DNA of 64,000 bases, taken from assembly GCA_964355675.1 (NCBI GenBank), contig CAYHEC010000007.1:1-64000 (forward strand). The letters run 5' to 3'. Below the pieces are notes generated by a model. It did not search any database. It worked only from the letters and a program-made list of their open reading frames with translations, and was not told the origin of the DNA. Within the stretch, counting starts at the first letter, position 1, and the number at the start of each line of letters is the position of its first letter. The DNA comes from CAMBDS01 sp964355675 (lineage in GTDB: Bacteria > Electryoneota > AABM5-125-24 > Hatepunaeales > Hatepunaeaceae). Below, piece by piece: positions 24,501-32,390 of the stretch. Position numbers and translations under genes: made by a program.

Positions 24501-27500
24501 GAGTTTGATGGAACTGCCTTAGATTTTGATGAACAATCTCCTTCCGAAATTGGCGAAGCCATTGTGCTCGAAATTGGATTCAGCACGAACTTTTACGGGG
24601 TCTCCTTCGACCATATCACCATTGCCAGCAATGGTTTTATCGCTATGGGCAGTCAGCCGCGGATAGTAAATTTCCAAAATTGGCCGATGGACAAGGCAAT
24701 TGGGGGAGCAGTCGGGATGCTAAGTCCTCTTTGGGATGACCTGCGGTTCGATCCTAATTCTTGGATCGGAACCTACCTCGACGAACAAAATCACCGGCTG
24801 ATAATCGAATGGTACAGGATGAGTCCAGCAGTTGGTGAAGGAGAATTTACGTTTCAAGTCATTCTCTATGACGCGGAACACTACCATACACCTGATAACA
24901 ATCAGCCGATTCTCTTTCAATATCGAGCAGTTTCTGAACAGCGAAATATCCGAAATGGTGACTCGGAATGGATAACCAACATTCCTTATGCCTCAATCGG
25001 AATCTCCAGCCCGTTTGGGAATACTGGCGTCAATTACGTATGGAATAACAGCTATCCAGCCGCATCAGCGCGTCTGCAAAACCGGAGAGCTTTGCAGTTT
25101 GCCTCACGAAGACGCAAAATGGCAATGGGGTTTCTTTATGGAAGAGTTGTGAATTTTGTGGGTGCGGAGCCCCTCACAGGGGCGAGAATTTTCACTGACT
25201 CAGGGATCAGCACAACAGCCAACGAAGAGGGTTTCTGGTCATTATACGCGCCCGCAGATGTGGAGTTCTCGCTCACTGCATCGTACGAAGGCTTTAATGA
25301 CTCCACGCTTACTGAGCTATCACTCCATGAAGGAGACACTCTTGAGGTGAATTTTGCTTTGAAGAATCCTCAGATTACCATTTCACTCGATCAATTTGAG
25401 GCTGAAGTCAGACATGGACAGGAATTTGAAATTCCGTTTACCATCAGCAACAATGGAAGCGGTTTGCTTCGCTGGAGTGCAGAGAAAAGGCTTGCTGAGG
25501 AGTCTGGTTCTCCCTGGGATTCTATCGGCGCGCTCCATTGCGGTCAACGTGTGGACGATTCCCGGATCGAAGGCGTCGTGTTTGCCCACGACCATTTCTT
25601 CGTTGCGGGCGCCAATGGCGCCGATCCCAACTGGATATACATTCTCGATCATAGAGGCGAACCTGTCGGCGGATTTGCACAGATCGGCGCCAGTAGTTAT
25701 GGTATGAAAGACCTGACTTGGGACGGGGAGTTTATCTGGGGTTCGGGGACGAGTCAAATTTTTGGTTTCGATACTGAAGGTAACGCCATCGATACACTTC
25801 CTTCTCCGATCGATCCGGGTGTTGGGCTGACTTGGGACCCGGAAAGGAACCTATTTTGGACTTGTGGCGTAACGACGTCGATATTCGGACTCGATCGGGA
25901 GGGCAATGTTGTCGTAACTATGCAACGCGATAATTTTAGAAAATATGGACTTGCTTACTGGAAAGACGATCCCGATGGGATGGGTCTCTATCTCTTTGCA
26001 AGAGATGTGAATAGTTCCAGAGAGTGCGTCTGGAAATCCAACCCGGACGAGAATCGCTTTGTCTTTATCAAATTCCTCGAACCTCCCGAAGGCGGATCGA
26101 GTGCCGGTGCGGATATAACAGATGATTTCAGTCCTCTTCACACGACGTTTATATGCGTAAGCAATACCGATGTCGATCTGGGTGGCGACCGAATCGATCT
26201 TTATGAAATAGGCGAGAATCTCCGCTGGATGGGTCTTGCTGTCGAATCGGGTGAAATTCAGTCTGGCGAAGAAGCTGAGAATGTCCTGATTTTAAGTGGT
26301 GAGGAGCTCCGACCAGGTGAGTATGAGGGGAGGATCGTTTTCGAGCACAACGGTACGGGGGGAACACTCGAACTTCCGGTAACACTGTCAGTTACTGGCG
26401 AAAATCCTACGATTCGGAGGCTCTCTCTACAGCAAGGCTGGAATATGATCTCGCTCAATATAGAACCTGTGGTTGTGGATATTCCTGAATTATTATCCCG
26501 ACAGGTTGAGTCTGGCAATCTACTGATAATAAAGGACGGACTCGGAAGGTTTTACGAGCCGGAACGGGAATTCTCCAATCTGGGACCCTGGGACACAACA
26601 CAGGGCTATCAGGTTGCGGTTCGCAGAACAGCGAGTTTTGAGGTACGGGGGTTCAGCGTTGATCCCGATTCGAGAGTTCCACTTGTAGAGGGCTGGAATA
26701 TGATCAGCTATTATCCCCGTCAGGCAGTTGCCGCGGAAGACGCTCTGGCAGGGATCAGGGAGCAATTGGTCATCGTCAAGGACGGATACGGTCGCTTTTA
26801 CCTGCCGAGATGCGAATTCTCTAACATGACTTTGATGGCTGAGGGGAGCGGCTACCAGTTGAAGGTGACGGAGGCGGTTGATTTGGTATATGATGTGGGG
26901 GAGCGATTTTCTGCCGTCACCCCCCCGCGGGTGACGGAGAAGGACTATTCTGCAGTCACCGGCAGAGCGGTGACTGCAGAACAGTCTCATTTCCAGACGG
27001 TTGAGATGACGGGGAGTAATATGAGTGTGCTATTGAATTTAGAATTTAGAGATGTGAATTTAGAATATGAGATTGGGGTATTCACGGCACACGGAGTTTG
27101 TGTCGGTAACTCAAAATTCACAACGCTTAATTCTAAATTCCAGATTGGGTTACCAATTTGGGCAGACGATCCCACAACTGCGGAAGTCGATGGGGCGGTC
27201 GAGGGGGAAGCTTTGAATTTCCGGCTTTGGGATGGAACGGACGAGACGTCTGTTCTACCGATCTGGGACGGTCTGTACGACAGGCTTTCTATCCTGTCAT
27301 ATAAAACGGATGATATTGCAATAGGGGAAATTAAACACGAAGAGACGAAGATTCCGAATGAATTCGGGCTTGCCGAGCCATATCCTAACCCGTTCAACCG
27401 GATGGTCAGTTTAAAGTTCAGCCTTCAGCGTGTCGGTGACGTAAACCTAAGCATCTACGACCTCTCCGGACGGCTGGTGGAACGGCTTGTCGAAGGGAGA

Positions 27501-27620
27501 AAAGAGGCGGGAGAATATAGGGTCGTTTGGGACGGGAGTGGGGTTTCGACAGGAATTTATTTAGTAAGGTTGCAGACGGGGGGAATGAAGAAAACACAAA
27601 GGATGTTGTTATTGAAGTGA
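21573..27620 (+). CDS. giant secreted C25 (gingipain)-like protein with type IX sorting domain
   Basis: About 2,015 residues. The ATG at 21,573 follows CCGGAGACCTTTGAGT and begins a signal peptide (MNSCRFLPVILGVWGLAAAA). After a propeptide-like region (30-220) comes a C25 peptidase-like domain (about 225-600). It has YLIVGHAQCMQYARPFIEWR, NILLLGDRTNHY, YPDVAFSRFA, ITASGHGEATLE (His493) and PKGAVATTSGWG. No cysteine lies at the expected active-site strand, so it may be inactive. Next are NEW3-type and choice-of-anchor segments, a carboxypeptidase-regulatory-like domain (YGRVVNFVGAEPLTGARIFT), a six-bladed-propeller-like region shared with the 33,468 protein, one GWN module (about 1,615-1,775), and the sorting domain (PYPNPFNRMVSLKFSLQ). 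Confidence 0.85.
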   Translation: MNSCRFLPVILGVWGLAAAAPVERSSTSNAVKLLSSSHSRVEMVVNSLAATSKLAVQEGDTTQHFSLEGEGLVYIPGWPVLPSVSRFVIVPADKGLELSARADEPRIIKADFPPTLCLDKDIFADESVGGQISTVLKVGGDGIFPASIAEMSDPVVIRGVRMVKVTTYPVRFDTHSNSFLIYDHIQAEVLFDNSPPVNPAFHANRIHRSREFLKFLDALAINSDLPGRDDPMFASPYVGHYLIVGHAQCMQYARPFIEWRRKSGYKVDQLSISADNALNEAAIRRLIQERYDAYLRQGIDPFDNILLLGDRTNHYTDPRPNWILDAYPSESVWPNGANHADFLYATLEGDDRYPDVAFSRFASGGQNLMELAVAKTLAYEATPFMGDTSWFRRGGALSQHWGNNPQSAWHPSIHTNTRWVEEVLKQVGYDDIVAYENFDWDHEGNEVGPVVADLFNAKSNMVLGRIQNNYWRWTLQGVNVNNVFPFYITASGHGEATLELVFRVGTAQQPKGAVATTSGWGDPPTAATSALFMEYIKAFLIERMSFGWSRNFAIIDIETIFPNIRCAFGATLYNHVKTDFDFYGDPGIMPWFGAPRLVQAHVPRSIGRDTRMIEISVSAGDGDEPVADAQVTFYDPGNMPGAPDEYLRYNDMFSMTTRTDEQGRASFIFPDGHSFEDGRSIFVTTTGDNIRPVFNEIRIAQSDFDPEISEYTLTESEGNGDDQINPGETFRLGLTVANNGNERLDSLVGAINSPVSWIEVVDDSIFFGAIDAGETREGNGRALFRISARCPDGLAHVDMKSELLIDLFLGNHSKHTGIQLDPRAPCFSFDGLERGNIVSRGENQVSPMIMNVGRIASDPLSATLLSRWMDIQVLHRPSSYDRIDVNQRGQITGDAFQIEVSDQVVPGTKYDLMLALSSQSGFRDTVSFAIQVEEPDANTPTGPDEYGYFCFDDTDEGWGETPSYNWIEINPDDNNSEFDGTALDFDEQSPSEIGEAIVLEIGFSTNFYGVSFDHITIASNGFIAMGSQPRIVNFQNWPMDKAIGGAVGMLSPLWDDLRFDPNSWIGTYLDEQNHRLIIEWYRMSPAVGEGEFTFQVILYDAEHYHTPDNNQPILFQYRAVSEQRNIRNGDSEWITNIPYASIGISSPFGNTGVNYVWNNSYPAASARLQNRRALQFASRRRKMAMGFLYGRVVNFVGAEPLTGARIFTDSGISTTANEEGFWSLYAPADVEFSLTASYEGFNDSTLTELSLHEGDTLEVNFALKNPQITISLDQFEAEVRHGQEFEIPFTISNNGSGLLRWSAEKRLAEESGSPWDSIGALHCGQRVDDSRIEGVVFAHDHFFVAGANGADPNWIYILDHRGEPVGGFAQIGASSYGMKDLTWDGEFIWGSGTSQIFGFDTEGNAIDTLPSPIDPGVGLTWDPERNLFWTCGVTTSIFGLDREGNVVVTMQRDNFRKYGLAYWKDDPDGMGLYLFARDVNSSRECVWKSNPDENRFVFIKFLEPPEGGSSAGADITDDFSPLHTTFICVSNTDVDLGGDRIDLYEIGENLRWMGLAVESGEIQSGEEAENVLILSGEELRPGEYEGRIVFEHNGTGGTLELPVTLSVTGENPTIRRLSLQQGWNMISLNIEPVVVDIPELLSRQVESGNLLIIKDGLGRFYEPEREFSNLGPWDTTQGYQVAVRRTASFEVRGFSVDPDSRVPLVEGWNMISYYPRQAVAAEDALAGIREQLVIVKDGYGRFYLPRCEFSNMTLMAEGSGYQLKVTEAVDLVYDVGERFSAVTPPRVTEKDYSAVTGRAVTAEQSHFQTVEMTGSNMSVLLNLEFRDVNLEYEIGVFTAHGVCVGNSKFTTLNSKFQIGLPIWADDPTTAEVDGAVEGEALNFRLWDGTDETSVLPIWDGLYDRLSILSYKTDDIAIGEIKHEETKIPNEFGLAEPYPNPFNRMVSLKFSLQRVGDVNLSIYDLSGRLVERLVEGRKEAGEYRVVWDGSGVSTGIYLVRLQTGGMKKTQRMLLLK

Positions 27621-27624
27621 GAAC

Positions 27625-27758
27625 AAGTCTGTTAAAAAAGTCTGAGCGAGGCCAAGCGGACGCCCTCGTCCGCTCTCGATTAAGCACGAGCGGACGGCGC
27701 ACGGGGGCGTGCGCCTGGACAAATCCAGCGTGTAGGGCGACTTTTTCAACAGACTTAA
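27625..27758. repeat. dispersed inverted-repeat element (GTCTGTT...GACTTTTTCAACAGAC)
   Basis: The ends GTCTGTTAAAAAAGTCTGA and CGACTTTTTCAACAGACTTA are inverted copies. Inside are GCGGACGCCCTCGTCCGCTC, its partner GAGCGGACGGCGC and the GGGGGCGTGCGCC block. Related copies are at 4,001-4,115 and 30,792-30,922. No target duplication is clear. Confidence 0.8.
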
Positions 27759-27816
27759 TTTTAGTACCGACTGAAAATCCGTACTCCAAGAGTTTCTATG
27801 TTTATCCGACTACAAA

Positions 27817-29238
27817 ATGAACAAATTACGTCTCCGGTCTTCAATCCTGCTGGTGTTTCTGATATTATTGATGAGCGGCTGTGCGGCCACCAATATCCCC
27901 TTTCATCAGATAGTATCTGTCCATCCTTCCGGCTCCGCATCCGATCCAGCATGTTATTCGGCATCCCTTCCCGATTCACTCTGGATTATCCATCTTGATA
28001 CTATCCTCAAAGGCGTAAGATCCGCCATTAAAAGTGATAAAAAGAGAGTGTACATCTATGTCCACGGTGGATTGTTCAGCCCTCAAATGGCAGAGGAATG
28101 TGCGGCTGAATTTGGAGATACGATGGGGGAAGATGGTTTTCCTATCTTTATAAATTGGCGATCGGGATTTTTCACCTGCTATGGCGAGCACCTATTTAGA
28201 ACAAGACAAGGGAGACAATGGTATCTAATTGGGGGAGTACTCAGTTCACCATTCATTCTGGTCACAAATTTAGCCAGAGGAATCAGCCGCTTGCCAATGA
28301 TCGACTTCGAATTGGCGGGCAATTTTCTCGAAACGACTCGACGGTTCATCAGACTCGACAAATCGCTGACTCGATTCTCTGCCCCCGATGCAAATGCCGA
28401 CAATCTTCAATTCAAATTTGACACTGTCGGAACAAAAACGCAATTTGGTGAATTGCCCGTTTTAATCAATAATAGACCTAATTGGTCGCGCTGGAATTTA
28501 TTCTTTTCCTATTACCCAACACTTGTCAGCATAGCGACACTCCCTCTTGTGTTCGATCAATTTGGAACTGGTTCCTGGGACATCATGAAACGCCGTACTG
28601 AAACGATGTTTATTAAGCCGAGGCCTCCTTCGATGTCGATCCTGACTGAGGTTCCCCTTTATGAAAACAGCAATATGCGAAAGGGTGTTGTATTTCAATT
28701 GATGGACTCCCTGCAAGCGATCCAAACAGCCAATCCCGATCTGGAAATTTACCTGATGGGGCATAGTATGGGAACGATGGTTTGTAATAAAATATTGACG
28801 GGGTGGCCGGATCTCGAAATTTCCAAGATTATTTATATGGCCGCGGCTTGCCAAATCAGCGAATTTCAAAAATGTGTGGTTCCTTACATGCGGAACCATA
28901 AGGAAACCCAGTTTTATAACTTCATGCTCCATCCTATCGTGGAAACGCTGGAATTTCATGTAGGGGGATTAGGCGGAACGGGGTCTCTTCTGCATCAGAT
29001 CGATCAATTTTACGAAAACATCGTTGCAGATAATGGCCGAACTTTGGGTAAATGGGAAAATGTAACCAGTGGTATTAATTACTTCAGGGATTCGGGAGTC
29101 TCCCAGAGGATTTTTCTTCGGGCTATGCCTATCGCCAAGGGATTCCCTATGAATCATAGTGATTTTAAAGATGGGAAGTTTGTTAAGACGGCAGGGAAAT
29201 TCTGGGAACCGGAGAAATTCGGACTTCTAAGGGAATAA
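27817..29238 (+). CDS. lipoprotein alpha/beta-hydrolase-like protein
   Basis: A 473-residue protein with a lipobox (LILLMSGCAATN, Cys22), so it is probably anchored in the outer or inner membrane. The fold fits an alpha/beta hydrolase: VYIYVHGGLFSPQ at about 78-90 supplies the oxyanion-loop HGG, and EIYLMGHSMGTMVC places the nucleophile at Ser317 in GHSMG. The later FHVGGLGGTGSLLHQID and the C-terminal SDFKDGKFV segment could carry the acid and histidine (MNHSDF). The substrate is unknown; an esterase or lipase-like role is the simplest guess. It stands alone between repeat blocks. Confidence 0.75.
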   Translation: MNKLRLRSSILLVFLILLMSGCAATNIPFHQIVSVHPSGSASDPACYSASLPDSLWIIHLDTILKGVRSAIKSDKKRVYIYVHGGLFSPQMAEECAAEFGDTMGEDGFPIFINWRSGFFTCYGEHLFRTRQGRQWYLIGGVLSSPFILVTNLARGISRLPMIDFELAGNFLETTRRFIRLDKSLTRFSAPDANADNLQFKFDTVGTKTQFGELPVLINNRPNWSRWNLFFSYYPTLVSIATLPLVFDQFGTGSWDIMKRRTETMFIKPRPPSMSILTEVPLYENSNMRKGVVFQLMDSLQAIQTANPDLEIYLMGHSMGTMVCNKILTGWPDLEISKIIYMAAACQISEFQKCVVPYMRNHKETQFYNFMLHPIVETLEFHVGGLGGTGSLLHQIDQFYENIVADNGRTLGKWENVTSGINYFRDSGVSQRIFLRAMPIAKGFPMNHSDFKDGKFVKTAGKFWEPEKFGLLRE

Positions 29239-29248
29239 TGAATTCTCT

Positions 29249-29410
29249 GGGAGAGCGGCTTTTGGTGCAGGATGAGGACATCCTGCACCAGCCAAATTTT
29301 CTTGGAGAGCGGCTTTTCAAAGCCGCTCTTTTCTAACGTCCAGTCCTATAAATTGGCTAAGGAGCCTCGTTGTGCATGGAGGGCGGGATTAATCCCGCCC
29401 TCCATGACAG
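29249..29410. repeat. cluster of intergenic hairpins
   Basis: Three hairpins in a row: TGGTGCAGGATG with ATCCTGCACCA; GAGCGGCTTTTC with its AAAGCCGCTC partner; and GGAGGGCGGGATT with AATCCCGCCCTCC. The last lies just after the kbl stop on the minus strand and could serve as its terminator, though no T run follows. Confidence 0.7.
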
Positions 29411-29440
29411 ATTAACTGCGTATATTAAATAATCGGATTA

Positions 29441-30688
29441 CTACGCCCCGTACATTTCGATAATCTCTTTCTTCCCTTTGCCGAGGATGCCGTACTTCGC
29501 GCCGATCTTGCGGAAAGCCTCGCCGGCGGTATCGAGATGATGCTTGTCATGAGCCGCCGAAAGCTGGGTGCGAATCCGCGCCGCGCCCTTGGCGACAACC
29601 GGGAAGAAGAACCCCACCGCATAGACGCCCTCCGCAAACAGGTCGCGAGCGAAATTCTGAGCCAATCCGGCGTTATACAACATCACTGGCACGATAGGAC
29701 TGTCTCCGGCTTTGATGTCGAGACCGATATCGGTCATCATTTTTCGCCAGTAACTGGTGTTCCACTCAAGTTTGTCGCGCCGCTCTGTCGAGCCCATCAG
29801 GATGTCCATCACCCTCAACGCTCCTGCCACAATCACCGGTGCAACGGTGTTTGAGAATAGGTAGGGCCTGGCGCGCTGGCGGCACATTTCGACTAACTCC
29901 TTTCTCCCACTGACACATCCTCCCGAAGCCCCGCCCAATGCCTTGCCGAGGGTGGTTGTGATAATGTCCATCTTCCCGAAAACGTCGCAATGTTCATGGA
30001 CGCCGCGACCGGTCTTTCCCATGAAACCAGAGGAGTGGGATTCATCCGAGAAAACCATCGCATTGTATTTTTCACCCAGAGCGACAATCTCGTCCATTTT
30101 GGCGACGTCGCCATCCATCGAAAAGACGCCGTCGGTGATAATTAAACGGAAGCGCTTATCCTGATGTTCCTGAAGTTTTTCCTCAAGGTGTCCCATGTCA
30201 GAATGCTTATAGGTGTCGGTCATGGCTTTGCAGAGGCGCATCCCATCGACGATAGAGGCATGAACGAGCCGGTCTGCGATCATCACATCTTGATCGCTGA
30301 GGATGGCTTCGAACACCCCGGCGTTGGCGTCCATGCAGGATGGAAAAAGGAGAGTGTCCTCTGTACCAAGAAATTCTGTTAGTTTGTTTTCAAGCTGGCG
30401 GTGGATGTCTTGTGTGCCACAGATAAAGCGAACAGACGACATTCCGTAACCGCGACTGTCGAGACCGGCATGTGCGGCGGCGATGACGTCAGGGTGGCTG
30501 GAGAGGCCGAGGTAGTTATTGGCGCACATGTTGATCGCCTTTTTCAAAGCAGACCCGACAGGAAATTCGACCTCGATGTCGGCCCCTTGTATCGAATGGA
30601 TGGTGCGCTCTTCCTTGAAGAGACCTGCTTCGCGGATTCCGATTAATTCGCTTCGATAAAAATCGCGGGCTGAAGCGGAGTATGCCAT
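29441..30688 (-). CDS. kbl: glycine C-acetyltransferase (2-amino-3-ketobutyrate CoA ligase)
   Basis: A 415-residue PLP enzyme of the alpha-oxoamine synthase family. It condenses glycine with acetyl-CoA, or in the reverse direction cleaves 2-amino-3-ketobutyrate in threonine breakdown. Visible motifs are CANNYLGLSSHPDV, RFICGTQDIHRQLE, ASIVDGMRLCKA, TDGVFSMDGD and the PLP-binding lysine in TTTLGKALGGASGG (Lys249). The N-terminal AGLFKEERTI is typical of Kbl. The aspartate-histidine segment reads SDESHSSGF, where most Kbl proteins have DDSHAVGF or DDSHATGF. No threonine dehydrogenase is adjacent. An acyl carrier protein lies upstream on the same strand, which leaves open a role with an acyl-ACP donor. 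Confidence 0.9.
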   Translation of the reverse strand: MAYSASARDFYRSELIGIREAGLFKEERTIHSIQGADIEVEFPVGSALKKAINMCANNYLGLSSHPDVIAAAHAGLDSRGYGMSSVRFICGTQDIHRQLENKLTEFLGTEDTLLFPSCMDANAGVFEAILSDQDVMIADRLVHASIVDGMRLCKAMTDTYKHSDMGHLEEKLQEHQDKRFRLIITDGVFSMDGDVAKMDEIVALGEKYNAMVFSDESHSSGFMGKTGRGVHEHCDVFGKMDIITTTLGKALGGASGGCVSGRKELVEMCRQRARPYLFSNTVAPVIVAGALRVMDILMGSTERRDKLEWNTSYWRKMMTDIGLDIKAGDSPIVPVMLYNAGLAQNFARDLFAEGVYAVGFFFPVVAKGAARIRTQLSAAHDKHHLDTAGEAFRKIGAKYGILGKGKKEIIEMYGA

Positions 30689-30736
30689 TAAAAATTCCTA
30701 AGTTGAGAGGGACAAATGACTGGTGACCAGTCAGTA

Positions 30737-30996
30737 GTGTGTTGTCATGGGAATAATGATCGGTAGCGCAGCGATTTATCGCGCTCCTGTTGAGTCTGTT
30801 GAAAAAGTCTGAAAATGAACTGACCAGGTTCAGGCGGACGTCCGCGTCCGCCGTTTGGTCAAGCACGGTAGAATGGCGGACGAGGACTTCCCTGAACTCC
30901 ACAAGACTTTTTCAACAGACTCATATTGAGATTGGGACGATAGGCGCGATAAATCGCTGCGCTACCAGCACCCAACATTATTGCCTTGACACGACA
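30737..30996. repeat. composite repeat: one palindromic element interrupted by another
   Basis: The outer element (GTTGTCATGGG... to ...CTTGACACGAC, with GGTAGCGCAGCGATTTATCGCG arms) is the reverse of 4,799-4,950. It is interrupted at 30,792-30,922 by a GAGTCTGTTGAAAAAGTC/GACTTTTTCAACAGACTC element. The gap between kbl and the acyl carrier protein is almost wholly this structure. Confidence 0.8.
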
Positions 30997-31030
30997 TTAC
31001 TATAAATTGCACACCTTAATAGTCACCAAT

Positions 31031-31306
31031 CTACTTCTTGTTTCTATTTACCAACGCGACGATACTTTTAACTGTATCGAATGCTTCTGGTGTAGCGTCG
31101 GCATTAGGAATGGAAACCGAGTACTTTTTTTCGATGAAGCGCTTGAGTGATACCATCGAAAAAGAATCGACAATGCCACCCGAAATCAGCAGGGTGGTCT
31201 CGGTCAAGCTCTGGTCATCATCTTCTTCGAGGTACTCACGCCTGACGTAGTCAAGCAGTATTTGGGTCATTTCGTCCAAGGAAAGCTCCGATAAGTTTGT
31301 AGGCAC
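31031..31306 (-). CDS. acyl carrier protein
   Basis: A 91-residue small acidic helical protein. GGIVDSFSMVSL (Asp47-Ser48) is the phosphopantetheine attachment site, in the DSF form common to specialised rather than fatty-acid-synthase carriers (DSL). The start appears to be GTG at the right end, with no strong ribosome site; an in-frame ATG exists 12 codons further in, so the start is uncertain. It begins 15 bases after the lipoprotein gene stop and precedes kbl on the same strand. It may present an acyl group to the Kbl-type enzyme or to an enzyme coded elsewhere. Confidence 0.85.
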   Translation of the reverse strand: MPTNLSELSLDEMTQILLDYVRREYLEEDDDQSLTETTLLISGGIVDSFSMVSLKRFIEKKYSVSIPNADATPEAFDTVKSIVALVNRNKK

Positions 31307-31321
31307 AGGACAATTCTGAAA

Positions 31322-31957
31322 TCAGATGCCTGCTGAGTCTGGAATTAATGTAAAAGATGTCAATTCGTAATACGATCTGGAAAATTTCCCCGGTTGATAC
31401 TCTGAAATTATTGACCATTTCACGAGTCCAATGCCGGGTTGAAAGAAGAAATCATCGTAAACTTGCGTGCTACGATCCCATTCGTGGCGAAATTGGAGGC
31501 AATGCCGGTAATTCCCGGCTGGAACTGTGACCTCTATATCGTTTGAAACGAGATGCGTGGAGTCACTCATCTCGAACCAAACCCAAGGGTCGGGCGGTCC
31601 ATTCAAACGAAAAGCCCAGACGATAAGAACCGGATTCCTTTCACTATCCAATAGAAGCCACCAAACACCCCGTGCGTCGCTACGCATCAAAATTTTTTCA
31701 CGATCCATCGGAAAGAAGAAAAGTCGGCTCAAATAGAACCATCGATTCTCACGGGCGCTAAAGGATGAATCAATCTGTATCCTCGTTTCGCTCCTTGAGA
31801 CGAGCGAGTCGGCTTCGTAACGCTCATAGCGATATTCCCAGTGGTTTCCAACCGCAAAAGGCCAGAGAAGACCGCTGGGAAGTGCATCCTCCTCTTGATC
31901 GCTACACCCCGTGACGCAGAGGATAATGATAATGATCGTTCCACTGATTGTTCGCAT
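31322..31957 (-). CDS. lipoprotein of unknown function
   Basis: About 211 residues from MRTISGTIIIIILCVTGCSD, with the lipid-bearing Cys18. The frame is open 16 codons further upstream, but only this start gives a proper signal peptide. The mature part has WPFAVGNHWEYRYERYEADS and later FFFQPGIGLVKW. A 'flux of residues around NxWxYRY then GxGxVxW' layout is common in exported proteins of FCB bacteria, but no activity is known. It is followed by the acyl carrier protein gene after 15 bases, so the two probably share a transcript. Confidence 0.75.
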   Translation of the reverse strand: MRTISGTIIIIILCVTGCSDQEEDALPSGLLWPFAVGNHWEYRYERYEADSLVSRSETRIQIDSSFSARENRWFYLSRLFFFPMDREKILMRSDARGVWWLLLDSERNPVLIVWAFRLNGPPDPWVWFEMSDSTHLVSNDIEVTVPAGNYRHCLQFRHEWDRSTQVYDDFFFQPGIGLVKWSIISEYQPGKFSRSYYELTSFTLIPDSAGI

Positions 31958-32030
31958 TTCGCTCAATTTGGTGGGCTTCGGTCTAAAACTGACCGCATAG
32001 ATCAAGCATGTTCCAACTGGTAAATCGTGA

Positions 32031-32210
32031 TTAAACGCTGGTTAGTCCAGCTCTGGTAAATGCATAATAAATTACGTATAACCAGCTTAATACGCCGTGA
32101 AAAATTGCCCAGAGGATCGAATGAGATCGATCCCATGAAAGGATCATTGCCAGAGCAGATCCCATCGATATTCCACTGGAGAAGATGCATCCGCTTCGTT
32201 TTTCCCACAT
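32031..32210 (-). CDS. 59-residue small membrane protein
   Basis: Begins MWEKRSGCIFSSGISMGSAL. Two hydrophobic segments (SGISMGSALAMIL and ILWAIFHGVLSWLYVIYYAF) are joined by SWDRSHS. AGGAGTTAACA precedes the ATG, which decides against a longer frame that runs into repeat DNA. Small proteins with this MWEKRS...HSILWAI...SWLYV layout look like a conserved type, but I know no function. It lies between the PfkB kinase and the lipoprotein on the same strand. Confidence 0.7.
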   Translation of the reverse strand: MWEKRSGCIFSSGISMGSALAMILSWDRSHSILWAIFHGVLSWLYVIYYAFTRAGLTSV

Positions 32211-32258
32211 TGTTAACTCCTGAAAGAAAATTGAATTATTTGGACTGTCGCCCAAACA

Positions 32259-32357
32259 CAAAAAGCGTGTAGCCCGCACAGCTTTGCTGGGCGGGACTCA
32301 AATTTTGTGCTAATATCCTCCCCGCCCAGCAAAGCTGTGCGGGCTACACGCCAACTA
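32259..32357. repeat. inverted repeat, GTGTAGCCCGCACAGCTTTG family
   Basis: Two arms of about 33 bases, GTGTAGCCCGCACAGCTTTG plus CTGGGCGGG on the left and the reverse complement on the right, around TCAAATTTTGTGC. Copies of the arm also lie at 54,020-54,050, 54,145-54,178 and 54,185-54,220. Confidence 0.85.
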
Positions 32358-32390
32358 ATTATCATTATGGATTTAGGTAGCAGACCCTAA

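Noticed and set aside
30792..30922. Target duplication around the CTTTTTCAACAGAC-type element
   Set aside because: I looked for matching flanks at all three copies and found none that are exact, so mobility of this family is not shown.
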